Assembly: GCF_937616625.2 (NCBI RefSeq)
Contig: NC_065570.1
Coordinates: 53,311,665-53,375,664, forward strand
DNA: 64,000 nt
Source: Mercurialis annua
Taxonomy: Eukaryota; Streptophyta; Magnoliopsida; Malpighiales; Euphorbiaceae
Reading direction: 5' to 3'
Shown here: positions 12,871 through 29,205 of the stretch, piece after piece
Position numbering within the stretch: the stretch's first letter is position 1
Layout: each line of letters opens with the position of its first letter
The notes under the pieces: generated by a model
Told to the model about the DNA's origin: nothing
Databases searched by the model: none
The model's input: the letters and a program-made list of their open reading frames with translations, nothing else
Translations under genes and position numbers: made by a program

Positions 12871-12970
12871 TTTTTTATTATTATTATTATTTTAATAATT
12901 TGTATATAAAAGTGAGTTTATCTTTTACTATTATTATTATTTTAATAATTTGTATATAAAAGTGAGTTTA
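12871..12970 (+). repeat. Tandem duplication of a 50 bp unit
   Basis: Two adjacent 50 bp units, each ending in TTGTATATAAAAGTGAGTTTA, differ at about two positions. It lies in AT-rich DNA just before the CACTA element. Confidence 0.8.
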
Positions 12971-13845
12971 TTTCCATTCAGGAAAGATAAAAATAGCTTG
13001 AATGTATTATTATAAATAAAAATTATTTAAATTAACTTAAAATTAATTCAACAATCACTACCACATAACTCACTTTCGGCAACAGTGGATAACTGTTGCA
13101 TAATGTACAAAAACCGTTGCCGTAAGTCTACTGCAACGGTTTTAAATCAGCTACATTTGCGGCCGCTGCAATAGGTTTTAATAGCTATTGCAACAGATTT
13201 TTTAATCTATAGTAATAGAAATAAAACCGTTGCAATTAATAACAAAGGCAGCGGTTTTAAACATCTTATGTAACAGTTGAATAACGTAGTTTAGGCAGTA
13301 GTCCTTTTTATAAGGCAACGGTTTATATAATACTTTATGCAACACTTATATATACTATTTGCAATGGTTTGACTAAAACTTTAAGCAACGGTTTATATAG
13401 AAAAGACAACGGTTTTTATTTGAGGAATAAAAATTAAAAACCGAATTATTCGCTAAATTTAGAACCAGAAAACATTCACTAAAATTAGAAACATAAAATA
13501 TTCACTAAAATTAGAAAACGGAAAATATTGATTAAAGTCAAAACCGGAAAATATTCCATCCATTACATCACGAAAATACTCCATTCATCTATTACATCAC
13601 AAAAATATTTCATTCTTTACACCAAAAACAAAAAATATTCACCAAAAACGGAAAATATTCCATCAAAATTATTGAAGAATATTTTGGAGCTCCTGTAATT
13701 TTGGAGTGCACCAGAAATTAGTATGAAGAACGATAAGAATTAATAAACCACTAATTGGATATAACACAAAATTAATTCAACAAAAGTAGAGTAGCAACAA
13801 TTTCTAATTGCAAAAATAGAGCTATAGACGAGAAACTTACAATCT

Positions 13846-13934
13846 TGCTTAACATGGGAACTCATCATAGAATCACATTGTAGTTGATATAGTTGCCATA
13901 AATAAATATAAGAATAGCTAGATCTCAAATTAAA
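13846..13934 (-). pseudogene. Possible captured exon in the CACTA element, not identified
   Basis: On the minus strand an AG acceptor precedes a short frame encoding LWQLYQLQCDSMMSSHVKQD, followed by a GTAAGT donor. The frame looks like an ordinary internal exon, but the parent gene is not recognised. Confidence 0.3.
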
Positions 13935-14344
13935 CAAACAAATCATAAACTTTTGTAATTCTAAAGTGTCATATAAGGACCCGTCTCATCATTCAAAATC
14001 ATCGAGATGAGAATTAACCTATTGAATATTTCTCAATGATAACATACAACATTAAAACACATCAACCAACATGGCAAGGGTTAAATATTCAAATGCCAAC
14101 ATTATAAATAGGCTTTGACATTATATCAATAGACCAACAGTATGAATCTACAAGTTATTTAACAATATAAGACAAACCAAACTCATACATGTAAATAATT
14201 AATACAAAAATGACGGCAAATCAACAATAATCTACAATTGATTATTTATTTATTTCTTAATAGAAGTTCCGTTTTACTTGGGCATTATTAGAAAAACTTA
14301 AAAACAAACAGGCTAACAAGGATATAGCACAAGAAATAACTTAC

Positions 14345-14463
14345 AACAAAAGCCAGTTGCCATCAAATGTCTGAAAAGCATCCACAGGCGCCGGAGTAGG
14401 ATTCATATAAATTAAACCCATCTTTTTCTTTCCGAAGGAACTATATACCTTTTCTGAAAATGC
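14345..14463 (-). pseudogene. Captured exon in the CACTA element, parent gene unknown
   Basis: A polypyrimidine tract and CAG acceptor precede an open 119 bp exon that ends at a GTAAGT donor. It encodes a peptide including FGKKKMGLIYMNP and PAPVDAFQTFDGNW. Residue content is that of a real protein exon rather than random AT-rich DNA. It is not recognised. Confidence 0.5.
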
Positions 14464-15072
14464 CTGGAACAAAAAAAAGTCTTCTCACTTTAAGCTTATT
14501 TAGAATATCAACAAGACATAACCATGACTCAATGCATTCCGTGAATTTAACACGGTAACTAAAGTAACTCAGCAGTTTTTGTTACTCACCATTTGTAAAA
14601 AAATTAGGCTAAATCATGGTCAATTTTTCCTCCGCCGTTACATTCATGTAATGATCCCCAATCAACCTGAAATAGATTGCATTGCACAAATATCACAACA
14701 ATAAAATAATGGACTACGAAGTTGTACAAGGCAACTCGTATTCATATGGATTGTCCTATGCTTTCCATTCCATTATAAAAAGTAGAAGTCAATTCAAATA
14801 TATATATGATTGGGAAAGATTATTTCTAGTGCAGCATATCTGAAAAGGGATGGAAAAATATCATAATCGCCAAATTAAAAATAGGAGTTTTCCGTGTCCA
14901 TTCAGCCACAAAGATTAAAAAATTTATATTAGAAAAAACAAAATGGTGGTGATAGAAGTAAGAGCTTTATGCAATTACTGAGACCATTGATGTTGATAAA
15001 GGTGAGAGACATTAAGCTTATTTAATCAGACTTCAATAACATGCTAGTGCATTATGCTGAAAATTAGAATAC

Positions 15073-15166
15073 CTTGGATCCAAAAGAAACTCATTTGGAA
15101 TATAGTTGATTCCGACCCGTAAATTTGCAGCAGCTCCGAGATCGATGATCTTGAATATACGAGACC
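15073..15166 (-). pseudogene. Captured exon of an STN7-like thylakoid protein kinase
   Basis: The exon encodes [20 protein letters not shown] followed by NEFLLDPR, flanked by a CAG acceptor and a GT donor. This matches, from memory of the family, the activation-loop region of the chloroplast state-transition kinase STN7, where the DLG motif replaces the usual DFG. Only about 31 residues are present; the rest of the kinase was not found nearby. It sits inside the CACTA element, so it is a transduplicated fragment rather than a working gene. Confidence 0.75.
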
Positions 15167-15739
15167 CTGCTCCAGTTTTAAAATAAAGCTTTCCATAAAA
15201 TAAAGCTTTCAATAATACAAAAATTGTACACACAAAAAGGGGCATAAGGAGATGTTCTCCAAAACACCTACAATATACAACAAATGAATCACTTAAAATG
15301 ACCAAGCAGCCATAAAAAAATAAACATATAGGTAGATGGTATTAGTTCAAAGAACATAAGCAGCTAATATAGAGCTGTATCAACCCTCATATAAAACTCA
15401 AGTTTAGATTATCACTCCAACACACAAGCATGACCTACAGGTCAAATAACCCACAGATAGTACAATCGCGCATATAGTCCAGCATAATGACCTTGAGCTT
15501 ATACCATACATTAATTCCAAAAGATATTTATATTTTTATCAAAATGTTTGCCCACATATAGAGATTTCATTTTTACACCATAAAACTTGGTGGTCTTCTT
15601 CAATGTGAATCGTATCTTTTTAATCCTTTCCTCACATAGAAAGGATTTAACCATCTAAATTAAACCAAATATAAAAGAATTTCAGTTAAACCTAATTAAC
15701 ATCAAATAAAACAAATGCAAACAAACAATTAATTTTACA

Positions 15740-15945
15740 GTTAAACCTACGTAACCATTTGAGCGATGGCCTCAACATCGGCGTCGGCATCAAGCACCGC
15801 CTTTCGCGTCGGCAGCGAGCACTGGCTTTCGCGTCAACAACGACGTCGATATCGACATCGGCAACGAGCAGGTCTTTGGCGTCAGCATTAGCGTCAATAT
15901 CGACTCCGGCAGCTCCCCCTCTCTCGCCGTTTGGTTTTTTTCACA
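15740..15945. other. GC-richer repetitive tract inside the CACTA element
   Basis: Repeated GCGTC/GCATC/GACATCGGC units give a locally GC-rich stretch within AT-rich DNA. Frames are open on both strands because of the repeated triplet-like units. The minus-strand reading is rich in Ala, Asp and Val. No family is recognised, and it may be captured GC-rich coding DNA. Confidence 0.35.
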
Positions 15946-16607
15946 GATCAATCACTCATCACCAAAAATATCAATAAAACAAATGATAAATAAGAAAAGA
16001 TTAGCAAATCAATGATTAGCAGATACTATAAACACATACCTGAAATAAAGAGCAAGAAGATATATGAGTCGAAGCAAGTAATTGTAGTTGGTTGAACAGC
16101 CGACAGTGAAATCAGTATCTAATTAAAAAATTGACGATAAGGATAAACTTGTACACTCAGATAATTTTTTAGCACAAAACGAAACCACAAATATCATTAA
16201 TCAATTCCATTATTAATCAAGTATACAGATTACAGATGAATACAGTTCTAAAACCTAAAAAATTATGGATCAATACACTTCTAAAACCTAAAAATTTATC
16301 GATCAATACACTTCTAAATTCAAGATGTGAAATGCTATGATAGTAATAGTACTGAATTGACAGCAATTTTCATTGAGACATTTCTACAAACACTTGGATT
16401 AACTTTGCTAAAAAGTGAAATTAAGGAAGAGAGACGGAGAAAAAATGGAAAAACAAACCTATTCATATCCCAAAGCTAATCCTACAAAAACAAACTAAAT
16501 AATTACAATTCAAATTAATTAAACGAAAACTTCGATGCATTAGCAGTGAAAGAAGTGGAGTTTTGTTAATTTTGTTAGTCTTACTTAACTGTGTCGTGCT
16601 CGAGCGA

Positions 16608-16800
16608 TTAAAAGCGCGGGATTTGCTGTTCTTTGATGGATTCGAACAATTGGATTCGATCTTTGATTACCGCGTTGAGATAATCTTTCTCTTTAGTATG
16701 GGAAGCCTTGGCTGTGGCATTCTTAGCGGCGGAAATTGTGGCGGCAGGAAATGAAGAGAGAAATCTCCGGCGAAGGCGAGAGAGATTAGAAATGAGAAGA
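16608..16800 (-). pseudogene. Captured 5' fragment of a threonyl-tRNA synthetase-like gene
   Basis: The minus-strand frame reads an Arg/Ser-rich segment (SRLRRRFLSSFPAA) resembling an organelle-targeting leader, then TKEKDYLNAVIKDRIQLFES and IKEQQIPRF before a stop. The second part resembles the start of plant dual-targeted threonine-tRNA ligase, where a (D/E)xYLxxVIxxRIxLFExIxxxQ pattern precedes the TGS domain. No ATG is visible at the expected place and the rest of the enzyme is absent. Identification rests on a short match from memory. Confidence 0.55.
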
Positions 16801-17502
16801 GTTGGAAAAGAGTAACGGCAATAGCAGAGCAGTACACAGCATAACAGAAAGTTAGGTTGAAAAAGAGGGTTAAGGGCTTTTTGACTCGTTATATGGAATG
16901 CTATGATTTTCTTCTTCCTCTTTAACTTGAGTATAAATTTAGGCTATTGCGACCCGAAATTTTTTTATTTGAGGAAAAGAATCAAATTAGGTCCTAAATT
17001 TTAGTTATATTTTTACATATTCCGACCGGATAAACAAATTAAGTCCTAAATTTTATTTATATTTTTACATATTCCGACCGGATACAACTACAATCCCAGT
17101 TACTAAACTTATTGCGACCAAATTAAATTTCTTTGCAAATATTCGGTACTTACAACATCAATTTTTTACAGTGTTATTTACTAATTTTAAACAACTATTT
17201 CAATATTAAATAGTTTATTGTTTATTAGAACTTATAATATAGTTAAAAATATAATTTGGTATGAATGATAAAAGACAACAGTTTAAAAGTGTTGCTAGAT
17301 TCAGTCAAACTGTTGCATTTTCTTAAGCTAATACAGCAGTTTTCCATATCTGCTGCCTTATGTTGTAAATTTCAGAATTTTGTTAATTTCTCTGCAACGG
17401 TTTTTAACCGTAACCTTTCTGTTGCCTTATATATACTATTGCAACAGTATCAATAGTGTTGCTATGCTAGTGTTGCTGAAAGTGACTTGTGTGGTAGTGA
17501 AT

Positions 17503-19206
17503 CTAGAACAATGCCCATATTTTTTTAACTTAATATTCTATGTCAATTTAATAGAATTTATTAATAATTTATTCAATAGTGGATCCAAAAGAAATATATA
17601 AAATATATTAAAACGTATATTTTTGTTATATTTTATAAAGATACTATAATTTATAAAGGTTGATAAAATTAAAAAAAAATTAAGACGAACAAAATTATTT
17701 TGTGACAATTTTTTTAAATATTAACTTTATAAGGTGCACAATTATCATTATATGCTATACATATAGGTCCTCCATGGTTAAATTATATTAGTATCAATTC
17801 ATAATAATAGAAAAACGAGTACTTTTTTCAATTCAATTTTATCCTACAAATCAAATTGTTGATTTTTTTTGATGCAATGATTTGTAGCATATAACCTTCA
17901 TATTTTATAAATAGTATACAAATTATGGTGTTCATTATATACATATGTATATTTAAATGCATAATGTCAGAAAATAAATAAATTGAAAAAATAGAAACTA
18001 TATATTAACATACCAAATTAAGGTGAAAAAAATTATATCTAATGTGTATATTATAAGTTAGTTATAAAGTAAATATTTAGTGATAACAATATTGAACTCG
18101 ATTATAATTTATACAATTTTTTTATTTTGTATATCAGTATTAAAAATTAATTTCTTTTATGGTTATTTGTAAGTATTTTCAAATATTTATATTAACAATT
18201 TAATTATAATATTTACCAAAAAAAATCTAATGCTCCGATTAGTTACGATTGTCTTTAATTGAATATTATTGGTTAATAAAACATATGAAATATTGAACTA
18301 AATAAATATATTAGAAATACAATCTAAACAATATGAAAATATATAATTTCCAACATTCATTTTATTTAGGAAAGATTCATAGAATATACTCACAACAGGA
18401 AAATAACTGAAATGAGAAAATGAGTATTCATTTTTATACAGATTGAATGAGATGGCTCAATAAATTCAGTAACCAATCAAATGAATCAAATTCAATTATA
18501 TCTCATGATCGTGGTAAAAATTAGGAAATTAGTAAAAAAAAGTAAATTATTGTTAACAACCGTTATAATAAACACATTCCATAATATAACATCGCTTGTT
18601 TGGAGGTAAGTTAACTAGGAAAGTATAATTTTCCGGAAAGTGATAAAAGATATTTACTTGATTCATTTTATATATCTTATTTTCTGAAAGGTTGATAGTT
18701 AAACTTTTCCTTGAAAGGGAAGTATAACTTTATTAAAAAATTAGATAAATTTTACTTCTTTAGATAAATAGATGTAAAATACAATAATATCCTTATATTT
18801 AATTGTTTTAATTATTTATCAAGAGTTTTATTGTCTTTATCATTTAATGTATAAAAATAAAAAATAACTTTCTTAGAAAGTTGAAAAACAACCAAATAAA
18901 ATATTTCCTACTTTCCTAATAATCAAATTCCTAAGTAATAATTAACTTTCTGGAAAGTTTTTTCCGGAAAATATATGATTACGAACCAAGCGAGGCATAT
19001 TACATTGATTTTTTTTTTTATATAATTTATATAAAAAAATCACATATGACCCACTAATTTTTTAGTTTAAGTACAATATTCCCACATTGTATTTTTAGTA
19101 ACTTCTTAAAAAAACCGAATATCTTATTTATTGATAACAACATTGTTACTATTTATAATTAATTAAGAATTACTAAATTTTAATATTTTTTAGTTAGAAA
19201 TTTTAG

Positions 19207-19237
<31 letters not shown>

Positions 19238-19456
19238 CCATCGAAGTCCCCAATATTTTTAACTGAAATGAAACTATAATTGATTAATTATAAAAATTAA
19301 TTCTCAATCCAAATTAATGGTATATGATTAAAAATATTTTTTTAGAGTAAATTAATAAATTTTAATAGGTAGAATACATACTTATATTACATAAAAATAT
19401 TTTAAAATAACGGTACATGTAATATTTTTATAAATTTTTATTTATGGTTGGTAAAG
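17503..19456. other. AT-rich intergenic DNA without a gene
   Basis: No coding signal is visible. A possible inverted-repeat element at about 18595-18990 has GCTTGTTTGG at the left, CGAACCAAGC at the right, and several TTTCCGGAAA motifs in its arms, but no matching target duplication. A (TA)n run lies at about 19210-19237. Confidence 0.5.
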
Positions 19457-19465
19457 TATTATTTA

Positions 19466-19844
19466 GGCTTAATGCCTTAAAAATTCCCGACCGTTCGTCC
19501 CCTTTTCAATCCTACCCTGACATTGAAAATTTATCAATTTTACCCTAATTTGTATTTTTCATTTCAATTGTACTCTAAAGCATAAAATTGTATTTTCTTT
19601 ATTTAATAAAAGTTCCAAAAATTCTTTAAAAATGATCAATTTAATATAAAAAGTTAACTTAATGTAAAAAAGGTCAATTTAGAGAATTTTTTTGAACTTT
19701 TGTCAAATAAAAAAATCCAATTTTATGTTTCGGGTACAATTGAAATGAAAAAAATGCAAAATAGGATAAAATTGACTGATTTACAACGTCAGGGTAGGAT
19801 TGAAAAGGGGACGAAAAGTTGGAGTTTTTTTAAGAGATTAAGCC
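19466..19844. mobile_element. MULE-type MITE (GGCTTAATC family), 379 bp
   Basis: The ends are GGCTTAATGCCTTAAAAA and TTTTTTTAAGAGATTAAGCC. A perfect 9 bp duplication, TATTATTTA, lies at 19457-19465 and 19845-19853. Internal arms contain GTACAATTGAAATGAAAAAA and its inverted counterpart. The right-hand duplication overlaps that of the next element. Confidence 0.82.
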
Positions 19845-19854
19845 TATTATTTAA

Positions 19855-22180
19855 GGGAAGATTAGGATAATACTCTATTTTCTAAAATAATTTGATTTCT
19901 TACCTCAATAAGGAAAAGATAAAGAAAATACCTCATCATTTTAATGCTTTTATTTTTTTACTCTAAAGCATGTTTATATTATAATTATACCTCATTTTCT
20001 TTAATTTTTTACTCTTAGCATATAATAGTTGTCATTTTTATATGACTCTCTTTTTTATTTCTCTCTCCTCTCTCCTGTCTCCCCTCTTCTTCTTCTTCTT
20101 CTTCTTCTTCTTCTTCTTCTATATTTCTTTTTTTCTTCGTCAATTTTTTTCTTCTTCTTTATTTCTTCTCTTCTCCATTTTCTTTCTTTCTTCTTCGTTC
20201 TTTCATCGCTCCGCCGCCGTTTCTCCATCGCTCCACCATCACTGCATTATTCTTTCATATTTTATTTTAACAAACTTTTCTTTAATTCATGTGATTATTG
20301 CGATTTTTATAACATTCAGATCTAAATAAATTACTCTTGATTTTTTTTTCAAGTTTAGATATAAAAATCTGCATGAAAAACGATGTTATGATAAAAAAAA
20401 CGACTTTCTACACAAAAAAAACGATTTTCTGCAAAAAAAACAGCATCTGATTATCATATGATTATCATAACACTGCAGAAAAAATGATTTTTTATAAAAA
20501 AAAGCAGTCTCTGATTATCATATGAGTATCACTGTATTATCATGTTGTTATCATAACACTGTATAAAGAAATATTTTCTACAAAAGAAAAATTGATTTTC
20601 ATGTTGTTATCACTGTATTATCATCTCGTTATCATAATATAATCATATGATACCGAGATGATAATGTATTATTGTACCTAAATGATAATGTTATGACAAC
20701 AGCATAATAAAAAAATTATGATAACAATATGATAATATGATACCTATATGAAAAGAATTACATAAAAATTATAATAACGAGATGATAATGTGAAGAAAAT
20801 AGTATGATAATGAAGTATAATAAGGTCATATTATCATACTATTATCTTCACCTTATCATCTTATTATCATAAATTTTTTGTAATTGTTTTTCATACATGT
20901 ATCATATTATCATACTATTATCTTCACATTATCATCTCGTTATCATTAATTCTTTTGTAATTACTTTTTTCATACAAAAATCATATTATCATACTATTAT
21001 CTTTACATTATCATCTTATTATCATAATTTTTCTGTAATCTTTTTACATATAGGTATCATATTATCATACTATTATCATAATTTTATTATTTTATTATCA
21101 TCTGCTTATCATACTGGTGTCATGAATCTTTTGTAATTTTATTTTCACGTACGTTATCATCCAGTTATCATAACCTTATCATAATTCATTATCATCTAAT
21201 TATCATACTCTAGTGTTATGATAACGACATGATAATCAGACACTATTTTATCATACATTATCATAGATATTATCATATATGTACCATAAATATTATCATC
21301 TCGTTATCATATGATAAAACATTATCATATGACACTATTTCTGTAATTTTTTTCCATGTAAGGATCATATTATCATACTGTTATAAGCTTATCATTATAT
21401 TATCATAAAAACATTATCATACTATTATCATTATCGTACATTTGGATTATCATAACCTTATCATAATCATATATTGTTATGATAACGATATGTTAATACA
21501 TATGATAATCAGACACTGTTTTTTTTAGTAAAAGATCAATTTTCTCAGCAGTGTTATGATACTTACATGATAATGCAGTGATGATACTTATATGATAATC
21601 ATAAGCTGTTTTTTTTTTGCAGAAAATCATTTTTTGTGCAGAAAATCGTTTTTAATACAGATTTTTAGATTTAGAATTGGAAAAATTCAAGAGTAATTTA
21701 TTTAGATCTGAAAGTTGAAAGAAATCGTATTAATCACCACGAGTTGAGAAAACTCGCTAAAATCAAATATGAAAAACGGCGGAGCGACGGCGGGATGATG
21801 GCGGAACGACGACGGAGCGATGAATTAACGATGAAGAAGAAGAGAATAAAAATGAACAAGAAATAAAGAAAAAAAAGAAGAAGAAGAAAATGAAGAAAAA
21901 GAATGGCGGAAAAAAGAACAGAGAAGAAGAAGAAAGCCATGGAGAAGAAAGAGAAAAAGAGAGAGAAAAATAGGAAAAAAGTGACAGTTGTCACTTATGA
22001 ATCACCAATAATATAGTTAGAGTAAAATAATAATAAAGAGTAAGTATAATTATAATATAAATAGGTGTTAGAGTAAAAAAATAAATATATTAAAATGGTG
22101 AGGTATTTTCTCTATCTTTTATTTGTTGAAGTAGGAAATCATATTATTTTCAAAAAGAGAGTATTTTTCCTAATTTTTTC
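19855..22180. mobile_element. Large foldback element of 2326 bp with 9 bp target duplication
   Basis: Imperfect arms of about 400 bp (19855-20290 and 21690-22180) are inverted copies. They share, in order, ATTAGGA.AATACTCT, a GAAAATACCTCA block, a TATTATAATTATAC block, a long pyrimidine/CTT tract and a GCTCCGCCG.CGTT block. Flanking duplication ATTATTTAA is exact (19846-19854 and 22181-22189). Arm ends align as GGGAAGATTAGG and GAAAAAATTAGG. The core is a TTATCAT/ATGATAA repeat field. No transposase frame exists; Ser/Phe-rich open frames in the arms are products of the CTT tract. Confidence 0.78.
20340..21660. repeat. TTATCAT/ATGATAA minisatellite-like core of the foldback element
   Basis: Dozens of TTATCAT or complementary ATGATAA heptamers occur at about 10-20 bp spacing. 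They switch orientation and form many small hairpins such as ATCATATGATTATCAT. Longer units such as CATACTATTATCTTCA and CATTATCATCTCGTTATCAT recur at about 20825, 20900 and 20985. Confidence 0.8.
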
Positions 22181-22516
22181 ATTATTTAATGATTAATATT
22201 ATTTAATGATTAATATTATGGAATTTGGAGCTCAGTTATGGATGATTGGACCGGAAAAAATTACTGCCCCACTTAAATTAATCCTCTTCATTGATCCCAT
22301 GATAATTGCTGTCTTTCCATAAATTTCACGATTTTGAAAACCGTTGCCCCTTATTTTAACAAATTTCTAATTTCCTCCCCCAAAGTTTACCCTAATCCCA
22401 AATACTACGTACTAAAATAAACGATTTCGATTCGACTGAATTTTTCTCTCTTTAGATTCTAGCATCCATTGAAGTCCCCAATATTTCTTTGCGAACCCTA
22501 ATTATTGTTTGATCAC

Positions 22517-27597
<5,081 letters not shown>

Positions 27598-28937
27598 TCG
27601 GTATGATAGCCTTACTCCCGGTCATTTGTATTGATAATTTCTTTCTACGTCTTACTTGAAAATTTGTTCTGGAGCCAATATTGATAACCTATACTGGGTT
27701 TTCTTCTTAATTTTTATTCGTATTTTTCGGTGCAGATTTTTAGGGACAAAATTCAGATATTATGCTATTATGAAGCTTGGAAGGTCTGATCTCTTGATGC
27801 ATGAACCTTGGAATGTATTATTCACTAGGTGACTACATCGTACAGACACATTCGATGGTGCTGGGCCTTAGCCTATTGCTGCTTTGCTCTTTTTACGCTC
27901 TGCATGGATGAAATATGATCAAGCCTCTTATATGTTTAGTTGTTTGATGAATGATATGTAAAGTATCTCATCCTCTCCTCCATTAATGGAGTATACAATT
28001 TCTCAGATGTTATAAGGGTTCTTGACTATGTATCTCATCTCATTTATTCATGATTAAGTTGCTTTCTGCTCTTCCTGTCTTGCCTTCTATGTTTGAACCC
28101 TCCGCTTTGGACTTTTAACTGGATCAGTTTGAACCTAAGTGCATTCTTCCTTCAGAATCCTAAAATAGTATGGTAACCTAGTGTTTCATGTACAAGCTAT
28201 ATTGTATGGTAATCTGGGCACCTATTTTCATTTATGAAAACTTTTTTCTTGACCATATGTATTTTTTTTTCCTGCCAGATTATCAGTGCTTATGCTTTGA
28301 TATGAAATGGGTTTGGTTTGGGAGTTTAAAGAGTCGCTGGATGTGTTAAAGAGGAATGGCCACTCTGGAACTCTATTCTTTGCTGAGGTAAGCAAATGTC
28401 AAAATTTCCTTTATGTACCTCGATTTCAATGTTGAATTTGTTTATGAACTAGATAGTAAGTGTAGATACCATTACATTTTCGGTTTGTCTATTAGGTAGT
28501 CTAGTAGATATTGTAACAGTTGGGCTATCACATAACTGAAAACTGGTATTTTGTCTATTTTAAGAGGAAATTAGGTTTTGGAACTTGTCTGTTAAAGCTG
28601 TCATAAGAATTGCACGCATAACTTATGATCACTTATCTACAAATTCCAGAAGGATGATTTGCATTATACTGTTATCCCAATTTGGTATCTCTTAGGTTTG
28701 CTTTTCGGAGTTTGTGGCTAGAGAGCTCACTTATTTATATTTGATTTTGATTCTACTGTAAAAAGAGCCATGGATAAGGCTGAATGAGATTCAAAGCAGA
28801 TTGGAAAATTACTTTTAGACGTTATTTGGATGTGTAGAGAATGAGAATGAAAATCAAAGAAAACTAGGAATGAAATTTACTTCCATAGAGAAATGAGACC
28901 TTCCTATTAATGGGAATCTCATTTCCATTATCATATA
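27598..28937. other. 3' flank of the CK1 gene, no further gene proven
   Basis: The 3' UTR probably occupies the first few hundred bases. At 28308-28387 a short open stretch encodes MGLVWEFKESLDVLKRNGHS and ends at a GAG/GTAAGC donor-like site. It could be an alternative or non-coding exon of this transcript. No partner exon was recognised. Confidence 0.35.
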
Positions 28938-29203
28938 CTCCCCCCCCCCCCCCTAAAAGAATTGTCCACTCTTTCCTTCTTTTCCCCCCAAATACTTGTC
29001 CATTTCTAGTAGATTGCAGCCTTTTCAATCTTTCTAAACTGTCCTTATTAAAAACAGTTAAAAAGTCCACCATTTATTGTCATTATCGTAAGGAAGTGAA
29101 CTGGTATAATAGAAAAAAAATGAAGATAAATTTATAAAAAAAACAATTAATATTTTAAATGAGTGAAAATGACAAAGTAAACAATTATTTTGGGACGGAG
29201 GAG
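28938..29203. mobile_element. Stowaway-like MITE with TA duplication
   Basis: Its right end, read inward, is CTCCTCCGTCCCAAAATAAT, the typical plant Stowaway terminus. The left end is CTCC followed by a C14 run that has replaced the usual CGTCC. TA dinucleotides flank both ends (28936-28937 and 29204-29205). Confidence 0.6.
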
Positions 29204-29205
29204 TA

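Larger units (their letters stand above)
13056..17499. mobile_element. Complete non-autonomous CACTA (En/Spm) element, 4444 bp
   Basis: The left end starts CACTACCACA and the right end finishes TGTGGTAGTG. The terminal 29 bp are inverted copies with three mismatches. The element is flanked by a 3 bp duplication, AAT, at 13053-13055 and 17500-17502, as expected for CACTA transposons. Sub-terminal zones (13100-13430 and 17260-17480) are full of GCAACGGTTT and AACAGTT motifs, the usual clustered transposase-binding repeats. No transposase frame is present. The interior holds fragments resembling host genes with intact splice sites, all read on the minus strand, so this is a gene-capturing element. 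Confidence 0.88.

Noticed and set aside
20029..20329. Open frames rich in Ser, Leu and Phe in the arm of the foldback element
   Set aside because: They come from the CTT/TTC tract; two frames on the same strand are open together, and the mirror arm gives the same artefact.
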